Notes: generated by a model not told the origin, from the sequence alone. A stretch of 64,000 nucleotides of DNA from Parus major (GCF_001522545.3 NC_031769.1:149435198-149499197); one strand, 5' to 3'. Numbered from the stretch's first letter, positions 22,575-33,937 are shown. Numbers and translations: made by a program.

Positions 22575-22666
22575 CGGGAAGGTGGGGAGGGAGGAGGAAA
22601 AGGTGATGGGAGCGAGGAGAAAAGGTGGGAGACGGGGGCAGAGGGAAGAGGAGGAGGAGGGGGAAA
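22575..22666. repeat. Purine-rich strand, mostly G and A
   Basis: About 90 bases are almost purely G/A on the plus strand (GGAGGGAGGAGGAAAAGG, GAAGAGGAGGAGGAGGGGG), with a few interrupting pyrimidines. Such asymmetric tracts can adopt triplex (H-DNA) structure; whether this one does is not known. Confidence 0.7.
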
Positions 22667-23599
22667 CCATCCCGAATCGATTCCGCTGGCAATAAACAGC
22701 CAAAGCCAGGGGGAGGATGGTGGATAGGGAGGCGGGGAGAGGCTGGAGAGAAAACAGCAACTTAAGCAATTTGTTGCACCGTTCCCAGGGGTTTATTATG
22801 TGGGATTTACAGGAAAAACAAGACTTGGTGCTGCCAGGGTTGAGAATCTGCGATAAATTGAGATAAAACTGCACAGATGGATCCCATCTCTCAATCCCAG
22901 GATTTGGGGACCTCTCTGGCAGTGGAATTTCAGGGTGATTTTCAGAGTGACGGGGAGCAGAGCACACAGGAGAGAGGGTAAAGATACAATTTAGGGCTTC
23001 TTTTGTATCAATCTCTTGGATATCTGATGCTCCCCCTTCCCTCTTCCTCTGTGTAGATCCAGGGAAAACATTTCCTTCATCCTGCAAAACAGAAAAGATC
23101 AAATAAGTCGGGTGGCCATTGATAACAACCGATGGGTGTAAAAGAGGTATAGATGTATTGATCCTTATCTGAGACGGATGAGCTCTGTCCAAATCCATCT
23201 CCCCAGCATATTTATCCATCCTCAGATCTCCCTCCAGGCCTTTTCCCATCTCCACTATCAATGCTTATCAATTTCCCTATCAGGTTTGATGTCTGTCAGG
23301 CTCTCTCCCTCCTACGGAACATCAACCAGGCAACGGTGAGGGACAGCCTGATGCATCAATAAATATCACCTGACAATGACAATAAACCCTCTTCTTGTCC
23401 CAAAAGGTCTGGAAGAAGCCTCAGGTGGTCCCCAAACCCCAAGGCAGTCCCCAGAGCCAAGCCTGCCCACAGGAGTTGCAATTCCAAAAAACTGGGAGCA
23501 AAAGAGGAGGAAGGAGAGGCAGGAATCCATCAGAGGAGCTCCGGTTTTCCTCTTGACCATGGAAAAACTATGGACATGTCCTGGTTGGGGATATAACAT

Positions 23600-23713
23600 C
23601 CCTGGAAGTACCCAAGGCCGGGTTGGATGGGGATTGGAGCAACCTGGTCCAGTGGAAGGTGTCCCTACCCATGTCAAGACGATCCAACCCAAACCATTCC
23701 ATGATTCCATGGA
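23600..23713 (+). mobile_element. CR1 3'-tail fragment
   Basis: CCTGGAAGTACCCAAGGCCG, GGTTGGATGGGGATTGGAGC, AACCTGGTCCAGTGGAAGGT and GTCCCTACCCATG lead into CCAACCCAAACC and two ATTCCATG octamers. Only the last 115 bases or so of the element are present. Confidence 0.92.
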
Positions 23714-26415
23714 TCATTTTTTATGTCCAGGACAGGAGGAGAGGTTCCTGTCACAGGGAACAATTTGGGCTCACCCCAATCCCTGTCCCCAGGTTGTCGC
23801 CAACCTTTTTTTTTGCTGTAAATTTCCAGTTTTGCAGGAAGATCTTCCTGATATTCCCATATTCCAATCCACGTAACTACTCCCTAAAGGAGTGAAACAA
23901 CAGAGGGAAAAGTGGTTTTCTAAAACCCAATCATAAATTCCAGCAATATTAATATTGACTGTCCAGACCCATAATGCAGGAAATATATGGATAATATGAT
24001 CCTTTCTCCACAAAATACACCCTAATAAATAATTATATCATCCCCTAAATCTTCCCTGTGCACTAATAAGCAAATTTTTCCTACAGAAAATCCTGTGCTT
24101 CATCCCATTCCCAGCAGATATATCCCTTTTTATAATTACACATGGTGTCGATTTCAAATCCAGTTAAAAATGTGCAAACGGAGTCAATTTTTACGCCGTA
24201 ATTTTGGGTGATATAAAGTCCAACATCCAGACCCCCCTTCCACATGCTCCTCATCCCTGATCCCGACATTAAACTGCTCCACTTAGTCCGGGTACCTGGA
24301 GCCAGGCAGGCTGACCTCATTAAAATGGATTAGTGCAGGAGTAAAATCTAAAAGGTAATAAAAATTGCTAATATTTTTTATCAGGACACACATGGATTTT
24401 CCTCTTTTTTTTCTTTTTTTTTTTTTCCCCCCTCAGCGGATAAAGCTCCTCCTCAGGTATCCAAATATCCTGCAAATATCCACATTTTCAGTATTTCCCT
24501 CCAGGCAAGATGTTGGGAGTGACCTGGACAAGTGAGGATGCTTTGCATTTTCCTTCTTTTGCTGTTCCAGGAAATTCCACAGGTGATGGAGTGATGTGAG
24601 ATGAGCTAATGCTTAGGGAAAGGTGGAATTCCTATGGAGACTCCATGAAAACATTCCTGGTTTTATTAATCATATCAAGTCCCTATAAAAACTTCCTTTT
24701 CTCAAAGTACCCGGCTGAAAGACAGGGGGGAATTTTTAATTTCCTTCATTGTTTTTCTTTCTTTCCATCAGAAATGGGTCCTGTGGGGTAGTTTCCAGGG
24801 ATATCTCCAAGGAGTTTTGCTTCTTGGATCATAACCACGGGTGACTGAGCAGAAAAGGGACAAGGAAATGTTGGGATTTAAGGCCACATCCAGAGGCACT
24901 TGAGCCAGGAGAATCCTGGAATAGCCAGCAGGAAGGGGATCGGTGTTCCCACAGGGAGGAGGATGGACAAGCTCCACCTCAACCATTCCAAGCTAATTTG
25001 GATCTCCTTGATCCTGCAGAATTTTGTCTGCCCTTTCTGGGAAGAAAACAGGGATTGGCTCACACCAGGCACGTGGGATGTGGTCCTGTCCCTGGGAATG
25101 GCTAAAGGGAAGGAGCAAAAGCCACTATGAGATGGCATTATCCCAGGGAAAATTCCTGAAGGGATCAGGACTTACATCCCAGCTACAGTTCACATTTCAA
25201 TATCATCATAAAAAGGGGAGAATACTAGAATCTGCAGCTGGAAAAAAAAAAACCAAACCCAGATTCAGCTGATTTAGTGGGATCAAAACTAGGGCCAAGG
25301 AGGGAAGCCTTCAGCCCCTTTTCCCAGCTTTCCAAAACAGGAGAATAACAAGGAATATGGGATTTTGAAGTCTCTCAGAAGGAAGGTCTGGCTGTGGGTG
25401 ACCTGCACCCCCAGACTTCCCCCATTCCCAGCTCCTTCGGAAGGAATTAAAAAATCACATCCTCCCTTGCCCCCGGCGCTCTGGGAAGCCCTGGGAATGA
25501 TTTACTCAGCGCAGGGGAAGGATTTATCAGTTCTTGGAACCGGTGTTTATGAATATTCCTAAAGAGGAAAATCAATCCCTTCTATCATAACATTGCCATT
25601 TTTCTAAATGATAGAACAAGCATTTTTATCCACCTCGTGCTGCCTGCTGGAGAATCAATAGGAATTACGAGCTTCTCCCTGGATTTACTCATGTCCTGGC
25701 ATCGGCCCCTCCTGGCTCTGGAGCCAAGGCAGGGAAGGTGCTCAGAGACCGGGATTCGCTTCTTGTATCGCTCCCCTTTTCCTCCCTGTTTATCCCACTT
25801 TTACCTCCTCGATTTTCCAGCCCAGTCTTCTCAGCCTCTCCAAAGTGAGGAGAAAAGGCTCTGGGAAGCATCAGGAGGTTCAAACCAAAAGAATTCCCTT
25901 CTCATCCATGCCAGCTTGGATGAAATACCTGGAGGCACAACGTATCTGTGGAAAAAGTTTCCCCTTATTTTTTCTCTCACCAGTGAATCCAATTTAAATG
26001 AAATCTTGGATTCCTGAAGCAAACCCCTTTAAAAATTCTGAGAATATGTCACACGTTTGGTAAAATTTGCATAATTTTTTTAAACAGGTCCCCTGAAGAG
26101 ATTTTTTTTTCCCCCCATACTTTTCTGAATCCTAAACAAAAACAATTCAAGGGAAAAGCCATAACAGAACCTCCAAAGTCCTCCCTCCTCTCAGGTCTGA
26201 TCCCTGTGCTGCTGGATATCCATCAATCCATCCCTGGGAAGATTATTCCCCTCTCCTGTGCATGTCTCCACCTTTAGGAAGTTTACCACTGTGTGTGCCC
26301 CTACTCCTGGAATGACACCCAGTGCCAGGAAGCTCCGTCCTGCTGCCCTGATCCATCCTTCTCTGATTAACTGGTTGTTTTTCCTCCTTCCCCATGGAAT
26401 TATCACCTTGTGTAA
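23714..26415. other. Unique sequence with an AT-rich island
   Basis: No transposon recognised. 24000-24370 is annotated separately as a candidate element. A pyrimidine tract (T and C, 24401-24436) follows it. The interval 25550-25640 and 26020-26110 are AT-rich without clear structure. Confidence 0.45.
24000..24370. promoter_or_regulatory. Candidate conserved non-coding block
   Basis: The sequence includes CCTAATAAATAATTATATC, TTTTTATAATTACACATGG, AAAATGTGCAAACGGAG, CAATTTTTACGCCGTAATT and ATTGCTAATATTTTTTATC. This composition is far from the GGAAT-rich background and is free of recognised repeats. The near-mirror TTACGCCGTAA at 24190-24202 is a short inverted repeat. Function unknown. Confidence 0.3.
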
Positions 26416-26416
26416 G

Positions 26417-26545
26417 GAATCATTGAATCCCAGAATGGTTTGGGTTGGGATAAGAATCATCTCATTCCCTGCCATGGACAACTTCCACTGTCCCAGGTTG
26501 CTCCAAGCCCTGTCCAGCCTGAGCTTGGACACATCCAAGGATGTG
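26417..26545 (-). mobile_element. CR1 3'-tail fragment
   Basis: GAATCATTGAATCCCAGAAT, GGTTTGGGTTGGGATAAGAA, AACTTCCACTGTCCCAGGTT and GTCCAGCCTGAGCTTGGACA identify it. Homology ends after CATCCAAGGATGTG. Confidence 0.88.
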
Positions 26546-28000
26546 ATTGCACAGCTTTGTGCATCTCTTACACATTTCACATCAGGATGTAAAAGAGATC
26601 CTTGGATTCAAGCAGGGATTAATCCCAGAATAAATATTCTAATCCTCTCCTGTTAATATTCACTTGTTCTGTCCCCACCCCTATATTTTTATAACCTTTG
26701 GAACACCTTTTTCCCATTCCTGAGCATTCCTGGTTCCCGCCTCTGTCTGGAGAGCCTGGTTTAGGGATGTTCCACATCTCCCTAGGAATTTCTGTTCCCA
26801 TAAACCAGATCTTCTCCCTCTCAAATTCCCTTTGGATTCACCTGGGGTCACCTCCATGGGGAGAAGAGGAGAGTTCAGAGCCTCCAGCCCTGAGTTGAGC
26901 CACTTGGAATTTTTTCCCTTCTTGGCAGCCATGGATCTTTGCAATAAGGGCCGGCAGGGCAGCCATAAATCCCACTAAAGGTAAAAGTGATTGATTTTAG
27001 AAGACACTGTTTAAGAATTTGTTTTTCTAATGGATCCTAAAGTCCTGTCATCAATTTTGCCAAGCTCAGCGGTGCCAGGAGGCTGCTGCATCCCGGCCGG
27101 AGAGGAGGAGGGGGATGCAGAAAAGAAGGAAAGATGAAGTGGGTAAAACAGGGATGGAGGAGGAGGAGGAGGAGGAGGAGGGGGCTGCAAAAAAAAGGAG
27201 TTCATCATCTGTCCCTTTCCAGCTGCAATATCCTAAAATGTGGATTATACCCGACCATAAATACTAATCCATTAGTTGCTCTTTCACACGCTCCTGGCTG
27301 GAATGCTGCTTCCACGAGAATCTATTTGAATATCAATGTGGCTCCATGTAAAACTGCTTCCCTTGGAGTTGCAGATGAAGGGCAGGCGTGGAGGGCCTGC
27401 GCTTTAGGGATAGGGCACCGTATCCGGGGTGGAATCGGGAGGTAATTATTGAAATCCCTCCTTGTTCCCAAAGCTTCCTCAGAGCTAACCAAAAACCTAA
27501 TTTTAAAAAAAAAATCAGGAAAAAAAAAAAAATAAGAGCAAATCAGGCACTGTTGCCTCAGTCTTTAATGGGACATTAAAAGAAAGCTCTCCGTTATTTT
27601 TAATTCCATCCAGGGATTGCATTGATTTGCTTCCTTCCCGATGATGGGAAAGGCAAACACAGCCTAGGGATGTGTCCCAGGGACTGAGCTGAGGGAAGGG
27701 AATTTCTCTAAGTAAATAAAATCCACACCCCTCCCCTCCCAGAGCCTGGAAGGTTCTGTACAAAACTCCTGCAGTCCCGATCCCATCTGCTCCTGCTGTC
27801 CCTTACAGGGATTGGTTTGGTTTTGTGGGGTCTGGGAATACAGACAGAGAGAAGTGACAAAATCCCAGAATGAAGGAAAATTGTCCATATTTATGAGGGC
27901 ACAGAGACAGCACAAGGACCTGTGGAACACTTGAAATTATCTGTAAATTATCTGTAAAACTGAGATTTGTGGTCAAAGTCATGAGTCATCTCCGAATTTT
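26546..28000. other. Unique sequence with GGA and A tracts
   Basis: A (GGA)n microsatellite (27156-27183) and an adenine-rich tract (27505-27533) are the only structured items. Open frames reading poly-Arg or poly-Pro across the GGA tract are artefacts of the repeat. Confidence 0.5.
27156..27183. repeat. (GGA)n microsatellite
   Basis: About nine GGA units ending in a G run, inside a longer purine-rich segment that begins near 27099. Confidence 0.92.
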
Positions 28001-28515
28001 ATAGAATCAGGGAATGGTTTGGGTTGGAATGGACTTTAAGGATCATCTTGGTCCAACCCCATACAAGACCAGGTCGCTCCAAGCCCTGACCAGCCTGGCC
28101 TTGGATGCTTCCAGGGATGTGTCCAAGCTTCCCAGCTTCTCTGGGAAACCTGTGCCAGGGCCTCACCACCCTCACAGGGAAGAATTTCTTCCCGATTTCC
28201 CATCTAACTCCACCCTCCAGAAGTTTGAAGCCATTCCCTCTTTACCTGTCATTCCATCTCTTATCCAAAGTCTCTCTCCATTTTTCTTGCAGGATCCCTT
28301 CAGGTCCTGGAAGGCCACAGTTAGGTGACCCCAAACCTTCTCTTTTCCAGGCTGAACATTCCCAATTCCCCCAGCCTTTCCTCACAGCAGAGCTGCTCCA
28401 TCCCTCTGATGCTTTTGGTGCTTCCTTTGGACTCTCTCCAACAGTCCCAAGTCCTTTCTTGTGCTGGGAACCCCAGAGCTGGATTCAACATTCCTGTTGG
28501 GATCTCACCAGAGAA
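28001..28515 (-). mobile_element. CR1 copy, about 0.5 kb
   Basis: One of the more complete copies. From the 3' end it shows ATAGAATCAGGGAATGGTTT, GGACTTTAAGGATCATCTTG, GCCAGGGCCTCACCACCCTC, TTCTTGCAGGATCCCTTCAG, GTTAGGTGACCCCAAACCTT, AGCAGAGCTGCTCCATCCCT and GAACCCCAGAGCTGGATTCA. It belongs to the same subfamily as 45038-45560, which carries the same blocks on the other strand. Its 5'-truncated end faces the next copy. Confidence 0.93.
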
Positions 28516-28616
28516 GGGACAGAACCAGCTCATCCTCAACTGCATTAAAGCAAAAATTGGGTGGAAAAAGCTGAGGATTTTGGGTGGCTGACAAAAACCA
28601 GGAAGGTTTGTGTAGA

Positions 28617-28750
28617 TCCCTGGAAGTGTTCAAGGCTAGGCTGGATTGGAATTGGAGCATCCTGGTCTAGTGGAAGTTGTCCCTGCCCATGGTTGAAACC
28701 AGGTGATCTTTAAGATCCCTTCCAACCCAAACTATTGCACGAGTTTATGA
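28617..28750 (+). mobile_element. CR1 3'-tail fragment
   Basis: CCCTGGAAGTGTTCAAGGCT, AGGCTGGATTGGAATTGGAG, GTCTAGTGGAAGTTGTCCCT and GATCTTTAAGATCCCTTCCA, with a worn tail (AACTATTGCACGAGTTTATG). It lies head-to-head with the copy on its left and tail-to-tail with the copy on its right. Confidence 0.92.
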
Positions 28751-28857
28751 ACATGGACACAGATAAAAGAGTCTCTTCCTAACAGGCATTAATGTGATGG
28801 GTGAAATCCTCATGGATTTTTCCAGACAGACCTTTTTTTATGCATCCCAAACCTTTC

Positions 28858-28932
28858 GTAGAACCATGGAATCCTTTAGCTTGGAAGGGACCTTAAAGAC
28901 CATCTCAGTCCAAGCCTCCTGCCATGGAGGAG
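28858..28932 (-). mobile_element. CR1 3'-tail scrap
   Basis: TAGAACCATGGAATCCTTTA, GCTTGGAAGGGACCTTAAAG and CCTCCTGCCATGGAGG are the reversed last 75 bases of a CR1 element. Confidence 0.85.
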
Positions 28933-30331
28933 GTCGAGTAGTCAGGACCCTCGGAGCTGTATCCACATTCCTTTTCTTCTCCTTCCTGCTTTCCTCCAGG
29001 CCCTGCTCCATGCCTGGAATTCTGGGGGAATGCTCCTTATTTCCCAGTTTTAAGCCCTTCACCACAGCCCAGTGGCCTGTTCCTAAAACAAACAGATTTT
29101 GGACCTCCAAGGATTTTTGGAGAGCAAGGGCTCCAAGCAGCTGAAAAAGTATGTTTGGGAGATTGGGGATTTAAGAATGTTAGGATTCAAATGGCAGCTG
29201 AGCTGAGCTCTGGAAAAGCCTAGATAAGAGGAATATCCACAAAAAGCACAGGGGATTTAAGGACTTTTAGGGATCTGGGCTCTTGTGTTTTCCCAGCAGA
29301 CAGGAGATTCAATACAGCACTTTTTTTTTTCATGGAGATGTCACAAAATGTATTGGAAAGAAAGGAATTTTAGTGGATAAAGAGCTCTGGGATGCAGCAA
29401 AAATGTAGGAAAACCCAGCTCCCTGGCAGCATGGATGCTGCTCCTGGCTCTGAGGATTCTTCCAGCTCAGACCTGACTCTGCAAGGAATTTCCAGGAGTG
29501 ACAAGGACTTGATTCCTGGGCTCTGCTGCTGCACCAGCTGCTCCCTTTTCCATGGAGCTGATGGGGGCCAGGAAGGAGAAAGGCCCCCCAGTGCCAAGCA
29601 CGGAGCACTCCCCACTGCATCCCTGCATCCCTGCCCTGCTGCCTCCTGCCTCCCTCCTCTCCGAGGCCTGTCAGAGGCTCCTTCCCTCTCCACGCCTCAT
29701 CCATCAAGCCACATTTGCTGGTTGCCCACCCCACATTCCCGGGCCCGTCAGCGTCCAGGGAAAACAATGATAAATAAACTGGCAGTGGAGGGATTCTCTC
29801 CTGCTGCTTGATTTATCTTTTATTTGTGTTGCCATCTCAGCCCCTTCTCCTCTCCCCCTCCACCCCTGTCCTTAACTCTTCCCCCTCTGCCTCAGGCTGT
29901 TTTCCTACCTGTAGCTCCCAGAGCCAGCACATGGATTTTTCCAGGATTTTTATCATCCTGGCTGGATTAGGCTCCTGAAGAAAATCAGGTGTACCCACAG
30001 AGCCTTGGTGCAAGGTTAAAGAGGGGACATTGCACGACCAAGGACCAGTTTTATGCCCAGCCCTCCCGGGTCCAAAGGGTCTTTCCAAGTGAAAAGCAGT
30101 CTCCAAGAAAGTTTTTGGAGGAATTTTGGTACGGAAAGAGCAAAAATCCATGTGCCACACAGAAATTGCACTGTGACAGGCAGACCCGTGCCTGCCTGGA
30201 TCTGCATCCAGGAGAGGGTTTCCCTAATTCTCACCTGGACTAATGAATTCTGTCACCTTGGACCTCTCACCCTTGATGGTGTCAGAAGATTCCACAGAAA
30301 TTTTCCCTTCTACTTCTTTATTCCCTCTTTA
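28933..30331. other. Unique sequence
   Basis: No repeat or exon recognised apart from a short thymine run at about 29322-29330. Overlapping open frames at 29330-29810 on both strands are compositional and have no domain. Confidence 0.45.
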
Positions 30332-30547
30332 TAGGATCATGGAATCATAAACAGGTTGGAATTGGAAGGGACCTTTGACCAGTTGCCTTCACTATCCCAG
30401 GCTGCTCCAAGCCTCATCCAACCAGGACTTGGACACTTCCAGGGATGGGGCAGCCACAGCTTCTCTGGGAATTACATTCCAAGGCATCACCACTCTCCTA
30501 GGGAAGAATTCCTTCCCAATATCCCATCTAACCCTGACCTCTGGTAA
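30332..30547 (-). mobile_element. CR1 3'-end fragment
   Basis: AGGATCATGGAATCATAAAC, TTGGAATTGGAAGGGACCTT, TGCTCCAAGCCTCATCCAAC and TCCTTCCCAATATCCCATCT in order. It abuts a fragment of another CR1 subfamily on its right without a spacer. Confidence 0.9.
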
Positions 30548-30706
30548 ACAGGGTTTTGAACACTCCCAGGGATAATGATTCCATCTTCCAATGCCTGACC
30601 ACTTTTCCAGTGAGGAAATCTTTCCTAATATCCAACCTGAAACTCCCCTGGTACAACCTGAGGCCATTTCCCCTTGACCCACCACTGTTTTCCTGGGAAA
30701 AGAGGA
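30548..30706 (-). mobile_element. Second CR1 fragment of a different subfamily
   Basis: CACTCCCAGGGATAATGATT, CAATGCCTGACCACTTTTCC, CTTTCCTAATATCCAACCTG and AAACTCCCCTGGTACAACCT form an internal CR1 segment lacking its own 3' tail. Either the neighbouring fragment inserted into it, or a recombination joined the two. Confidence 0.85.
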
Positions 30707-31359
30707 ATGCCAGGAGCTATGAATTACTTTTTTATCTGTTCAGGGCAGTTCCAGGTGAGACTTCAGCTCCTCTGCCACCACAACAGGGATCAGAAACCAT
30801 TCCAGACCTATGGACAGGTTGGAAGCTGGCTCAGACCAGAATTTCCCTGTCGTGTGTATGGGTTTGGAAGCCCTGGAATGTGGGATTGAAATGGCACCTT
30901 TAGGGCTCCTCTCTTCCATCATCACCAACTGGGCCAAGGCTGGATCCTTCTCTCTCCAGGTGTGGACACCGAGGTCTGAAGCAGCAGCACCAGAGTGGAG
31001 GGGAATTATTCCCCAAATAATTACTTTTTAAATTTATTATTATTATTTTTTTTTAGTAGGAAATCCATATAGTCATGGGAATTCACCACAGGATTCACCC
31101 GTGGCCTGTTGAAGTCAATTGGAGATTCTCAAGATCAAAATGCATTAGGCCATGGAGAAATCCCATCTGTGCTCTCCAAACCCTATCCCTGCCCCTGCCT
31201 GGTCTAAGAAAAGGCTTATTTTCAGCATTCATCTTAAATTCCAGTCTTGGTGTTCTCTGGAGTCACAGAAATCTTCTGGACATGGCCAGGAACACTTCAG
31301 CCTTAATTAGTCTGCGCTGATGAAGCCCAAGCTTTGCTGTCACGTCTGTCACCACCCCT
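30707..31359. other. Unique sequence
   Basis: Nothing recognised apart from a TTATTATTATT run with thymines at about 31033-31056. Confidence 0.45.
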
Positions 31360-31498
31360 AGAGGTGTCCCAGGCCAGGTTGGACGGGGCTTTGAGCAACC
31401 TGGAACAGTGGAAAGTGTCCCTGCCCACGGCAGGGGGTGGAATGAGATGATCCTCAAGGTCCCTCCCAACCAAAACCATTCCATGATTCCATGATTTA
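31360..31498 (+). mobile_element. CR1 3'-tail fragment with octamer repeats
   Basis: GAGGTGTCCCAGGCCAGGTT, GGACGGGGCTTTGAGCAACC and GGAACAGTGGAAAGTGTCCC lead to CCCTCCCAACCAAAACC and then two ATTCCATG octamers and ATTT. The octamer run is the CR1 terminal signature. Confidence 0.93.
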
Positions 31499-32319
31499 CG
31501 GCTTCTCATCAAAGCCGGGCCACTTCACCCCAAATATTTAACAATTCCTTGGCCGATATTCCACACTTTTTTTGCCCAGTATTCGGGAAACCTTGTTCAG
31601 GACACTCCACAGGATAGCCAGCTGACAAATTCTGGGCTGGAGCCACCACTGTTGGGAGCCAGGCTTTGGAATGTTACCTGTGACATGGAATCACATCCTG
31701 CTCCAAGCTTCATTTTTCACAGCTTATCTGGGCTAGAGAGGGATTTAAAATATTCCTCATAATCCCGCCCCCACCAACCACCTCGCTCATGGAAAGCTCC
31801 AGGAAAACTTTGGCTGTTATTAAGATGTTTCTTCCCAAGGAAGGCACTTCCATAACACCCAAAGCAATAAAAATCTATGGAATGTTTAATCAAAAATTCC
31901 CCTCCTTTATTTGCCTCTCTGCTGGTTATTACATCATCTCCATCCTTCCCTTTTCTTTTTTTTTTTTTTAAGTGCCATAAAATTAAGTCTGGCTCTGGCA
32001 GTCTGGGAGTTTATGATTAATCAATTACTTAATCAATTACTTAGAGGAGTTATCTATTAAAAATCCAAATGTGACGCTCACTGCACTTCCAATAAAGCTT
32101 CATCCAGCCAGAGATTCCTGGGCTAATCCTTTCCTCCTTATTCCCAGTAATTGTGTTCAGAGGATCGCAGGAGTCATTAAATAAACAGGGTGTGTTAAAA
32201 GTGTGCGCAGCTTAACGAGGAAAATTACTTAATTAATGATAGATGGGGCTGGAACAGATTAATTGAGGAGCACTTTCCACCATCTTTCCTCAGCCTGATC
32301 CATTTCTTGCTTGGAAAAT
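31499..32319. other. Unique sequence with an AT-rich candidate element
   Basis: 31975-32275 is annotated separately. A thymine tract lies at 31951-31970. No exon recognised. Confidence 0.45.
31975..32275. promoter_or_regulatory. Candidate conserved block with a 12-base tandem homeodomain motif
   Basis: AATCAATTACTT occurs twice back to back at 32019-32030 and 32031-32042, preceded by TATGATT. Later words are CTATTAAAAATCCAAATG, TCATTAAATAAAC, TTACTTAATTAATGATAG and GATTAATTGAGG. These are dense TAAT and ATCAAT cores. The tandem duplication would place two identical sites one DNA turn apart. Confidence 0.35.
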
Positions 32320-32418
32320 GAAGGCTGGGTGGGATGGGGCTTGGAGCAGCCTGGAAGGGGGTGGAAGAGGAGGATCTTTAAGGACCCTTCTATTCCAGAC
32401 CATTCCATGATTCCAGGA
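32320..32418 (+). mobile_element. CR1 3'-tail fragment
   Basis: AAGGCTGGGTGGGATGGGGC, TTGGAGCAGCCTGGAAGGGG and GATCTTTAAGGACCCTTCTA, then ATTCCAGACCATTCCATGAT. The segment that normally carries GTGTCCCTGCCCATGGC has been lost. Confidence 0.88.
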
Positions 32419-33800
32419 TGATCTGTGGCTCTTCAGAAGTGAGCTGGACCAGAAACAGGAGAGGAGGAGGATAGAGCAGCGCTCTGGGACCTGCACGAGG
32501 AGCACGAGAGCTCAGAACCTCGTTTTAGGGGAGGAGTGGGCGGTTGTGCTCACCTTCCCAGAAAACAGATCCCTCTTCCACATAATCGTGTTCAGGAGGG
32601 GATTCCAACTGTTCGCACATCCTGCAAACCCCAGCCTGTGGAGCCATCACCTCCAGGATCCCAAGGAGAGCTCGTGATTGGAGTTGGCTGGATGTCATCA
32701 CATCCCAGCCCCTTGTTGTCAGCAGCACAGCAAGGAGCAGACAGGGCCTGGTGCCTTAATTAGCAAAGACAGCCCCAAATTAACGAGAGGGGTTGGAATT
32801 CCCTCCTGCCAGACGTCCCCCCTTTTCCCCACATTTTGACAGCACAGCAGGTGGGAAGGGCTGGTGCCTCTCCCAGGCTCCACTCCCAGTTCATTCAGCG
32901 GAGTTGTCACTTTGCAGAGCTCATTTAGAGACACCGAGCAATTAAAGATCCCACGGAATTCCTGTCCCCCTCGGAGCCTGACATTTTGGGAGAGACAGGG
33001 ACCGCTGATTCCCTGTCCCCCTCAGAGCCTGACATCTCAGGGAGCGACAGGGACCACGCTGCAGCTCTGTCCCCAGCCGGGGGAGTGGCTCGTCCCTGTC
33101 TTGGCCCACGCAGGCAGCGCTCAGTGGGGCTCATTTGTTTGCATTTGCCTGGTGCCTTGACATGATGAAGTAAAAAGTTTTAATATTCCAGCTCCATGAA
33201 TTTTTAATGCCTGGCTCCTGCTCCCGTGTCATTATTTGCCTGCGCTTCAGCACTTTCCCAGTGTGTTTTATTTGGATAATGTTCCCTTAAAGGGAAAAGG
33301 GAATGGGCGGGGGGGGCTGTACCTCTCTCCCCATAGTGACCATTAAATTCCACGCCTGGTGTTCCACAGGTGCTGGCAATGCAAATTCCCCTCAGCCACC
33401 CTTTTCTTGGAGCAAAAGGAACAGGTGAAACCCGGCCTGGAGGTTAGGAAAGAGATGCCAAAGGGATTTGGGGTGGAGAGGCCGTTTCTGCTTTTCCCAG
33501 CTCATCCTCAGCATTCCTCACACTCCTCCTGACCTATGGCGTGGGAAAGAGAGGATGAGAGTGACAAGGAGGAAGAAAGGGAGGGAAAAGAGGTGTTTGT
33601 AGGATTTTAGGATGAGAGGAAATGGAACAGCATGGGGAGAAGATGGTGCAGGCCCAAGCACTGTAGCAGGGCCTCTTCCTGCAATCCCACAGACAGAGCT
33701 TGGAAAGTGGGAAAAAATGGGATAGACAGGATAGATCAGGTGGAGAAATGAATGGATCAGAGCTACATCTGGCAGGAGAGGAATGGGGTGGGTCCAGGAA
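32419..33800. other. Unique sequence with one short tandem duplication
   Basis: The duplication at 32958-33061 is listed separately. Around 33140-33260, words such as AAAGTTTTAATATTCC and ATGAATTTTTAATGCC suggest a small AT-rich island. No gene recognised. Confidence 0.45.
32958..33061. repeat. Tandem duplication of about 50 bases
   Basis: The unit beginning ATTCCTGTCCCCCTCGGAGC at 32958 (50 bases) is repeated at 33008 (54 bases). Shared blocks are CTGTCCCCCTC, GAGCCTGACAT and GACAGGGACC. The second unit contains small insertions. Confidence 0.85.
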
Positions 33801-33937
33801 TTATAAAATAGTTTGGGTAGGAAAGGACCCTCGAGATCATGGAATTCCAACCCCTGCCCCCATGGGCAGGAACACCTTCCACAATCCCAGGTCACTCCAA
33901 GCCCCATCCAGCCTGAACCTGGATGACCATTCCAGCT
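33799..33937 (-). mobile_element. CR1 3'-tail fragment
   Basis: AATTATAAAATAGTTTGGGT, AGGAAAGGACCCTCGAGATC, CCCCATGGGCAGGAACACCT and CAGGTCACTCCAAGCCCCAT. Homology breaks after GCCTGAACCTGGATG. Confidence 0.88.

Larger units (their letters stand above)
21126..23599. other. Unique sequence with purine-rich and adenine-rich tracts
   Basis: Holds the 20-base tandem duplication at 21854-21893, a GA-rich microsatellite at 22216-22245, an adenine tract at 22350-22374 and the polypurine tract at 22575-22666. These are listed separately. Near 22780-22870, words such as AAGCAATTTGTTGCACCG and GGTTTATTATG suggest another unique island. No exon was recognised. Confidence 0.45.

Noticed and set aside
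27120..27208. Poly-arginine/poly-proline open frames
   Set aside because: They are translations of the (GGA)n microsatellite.
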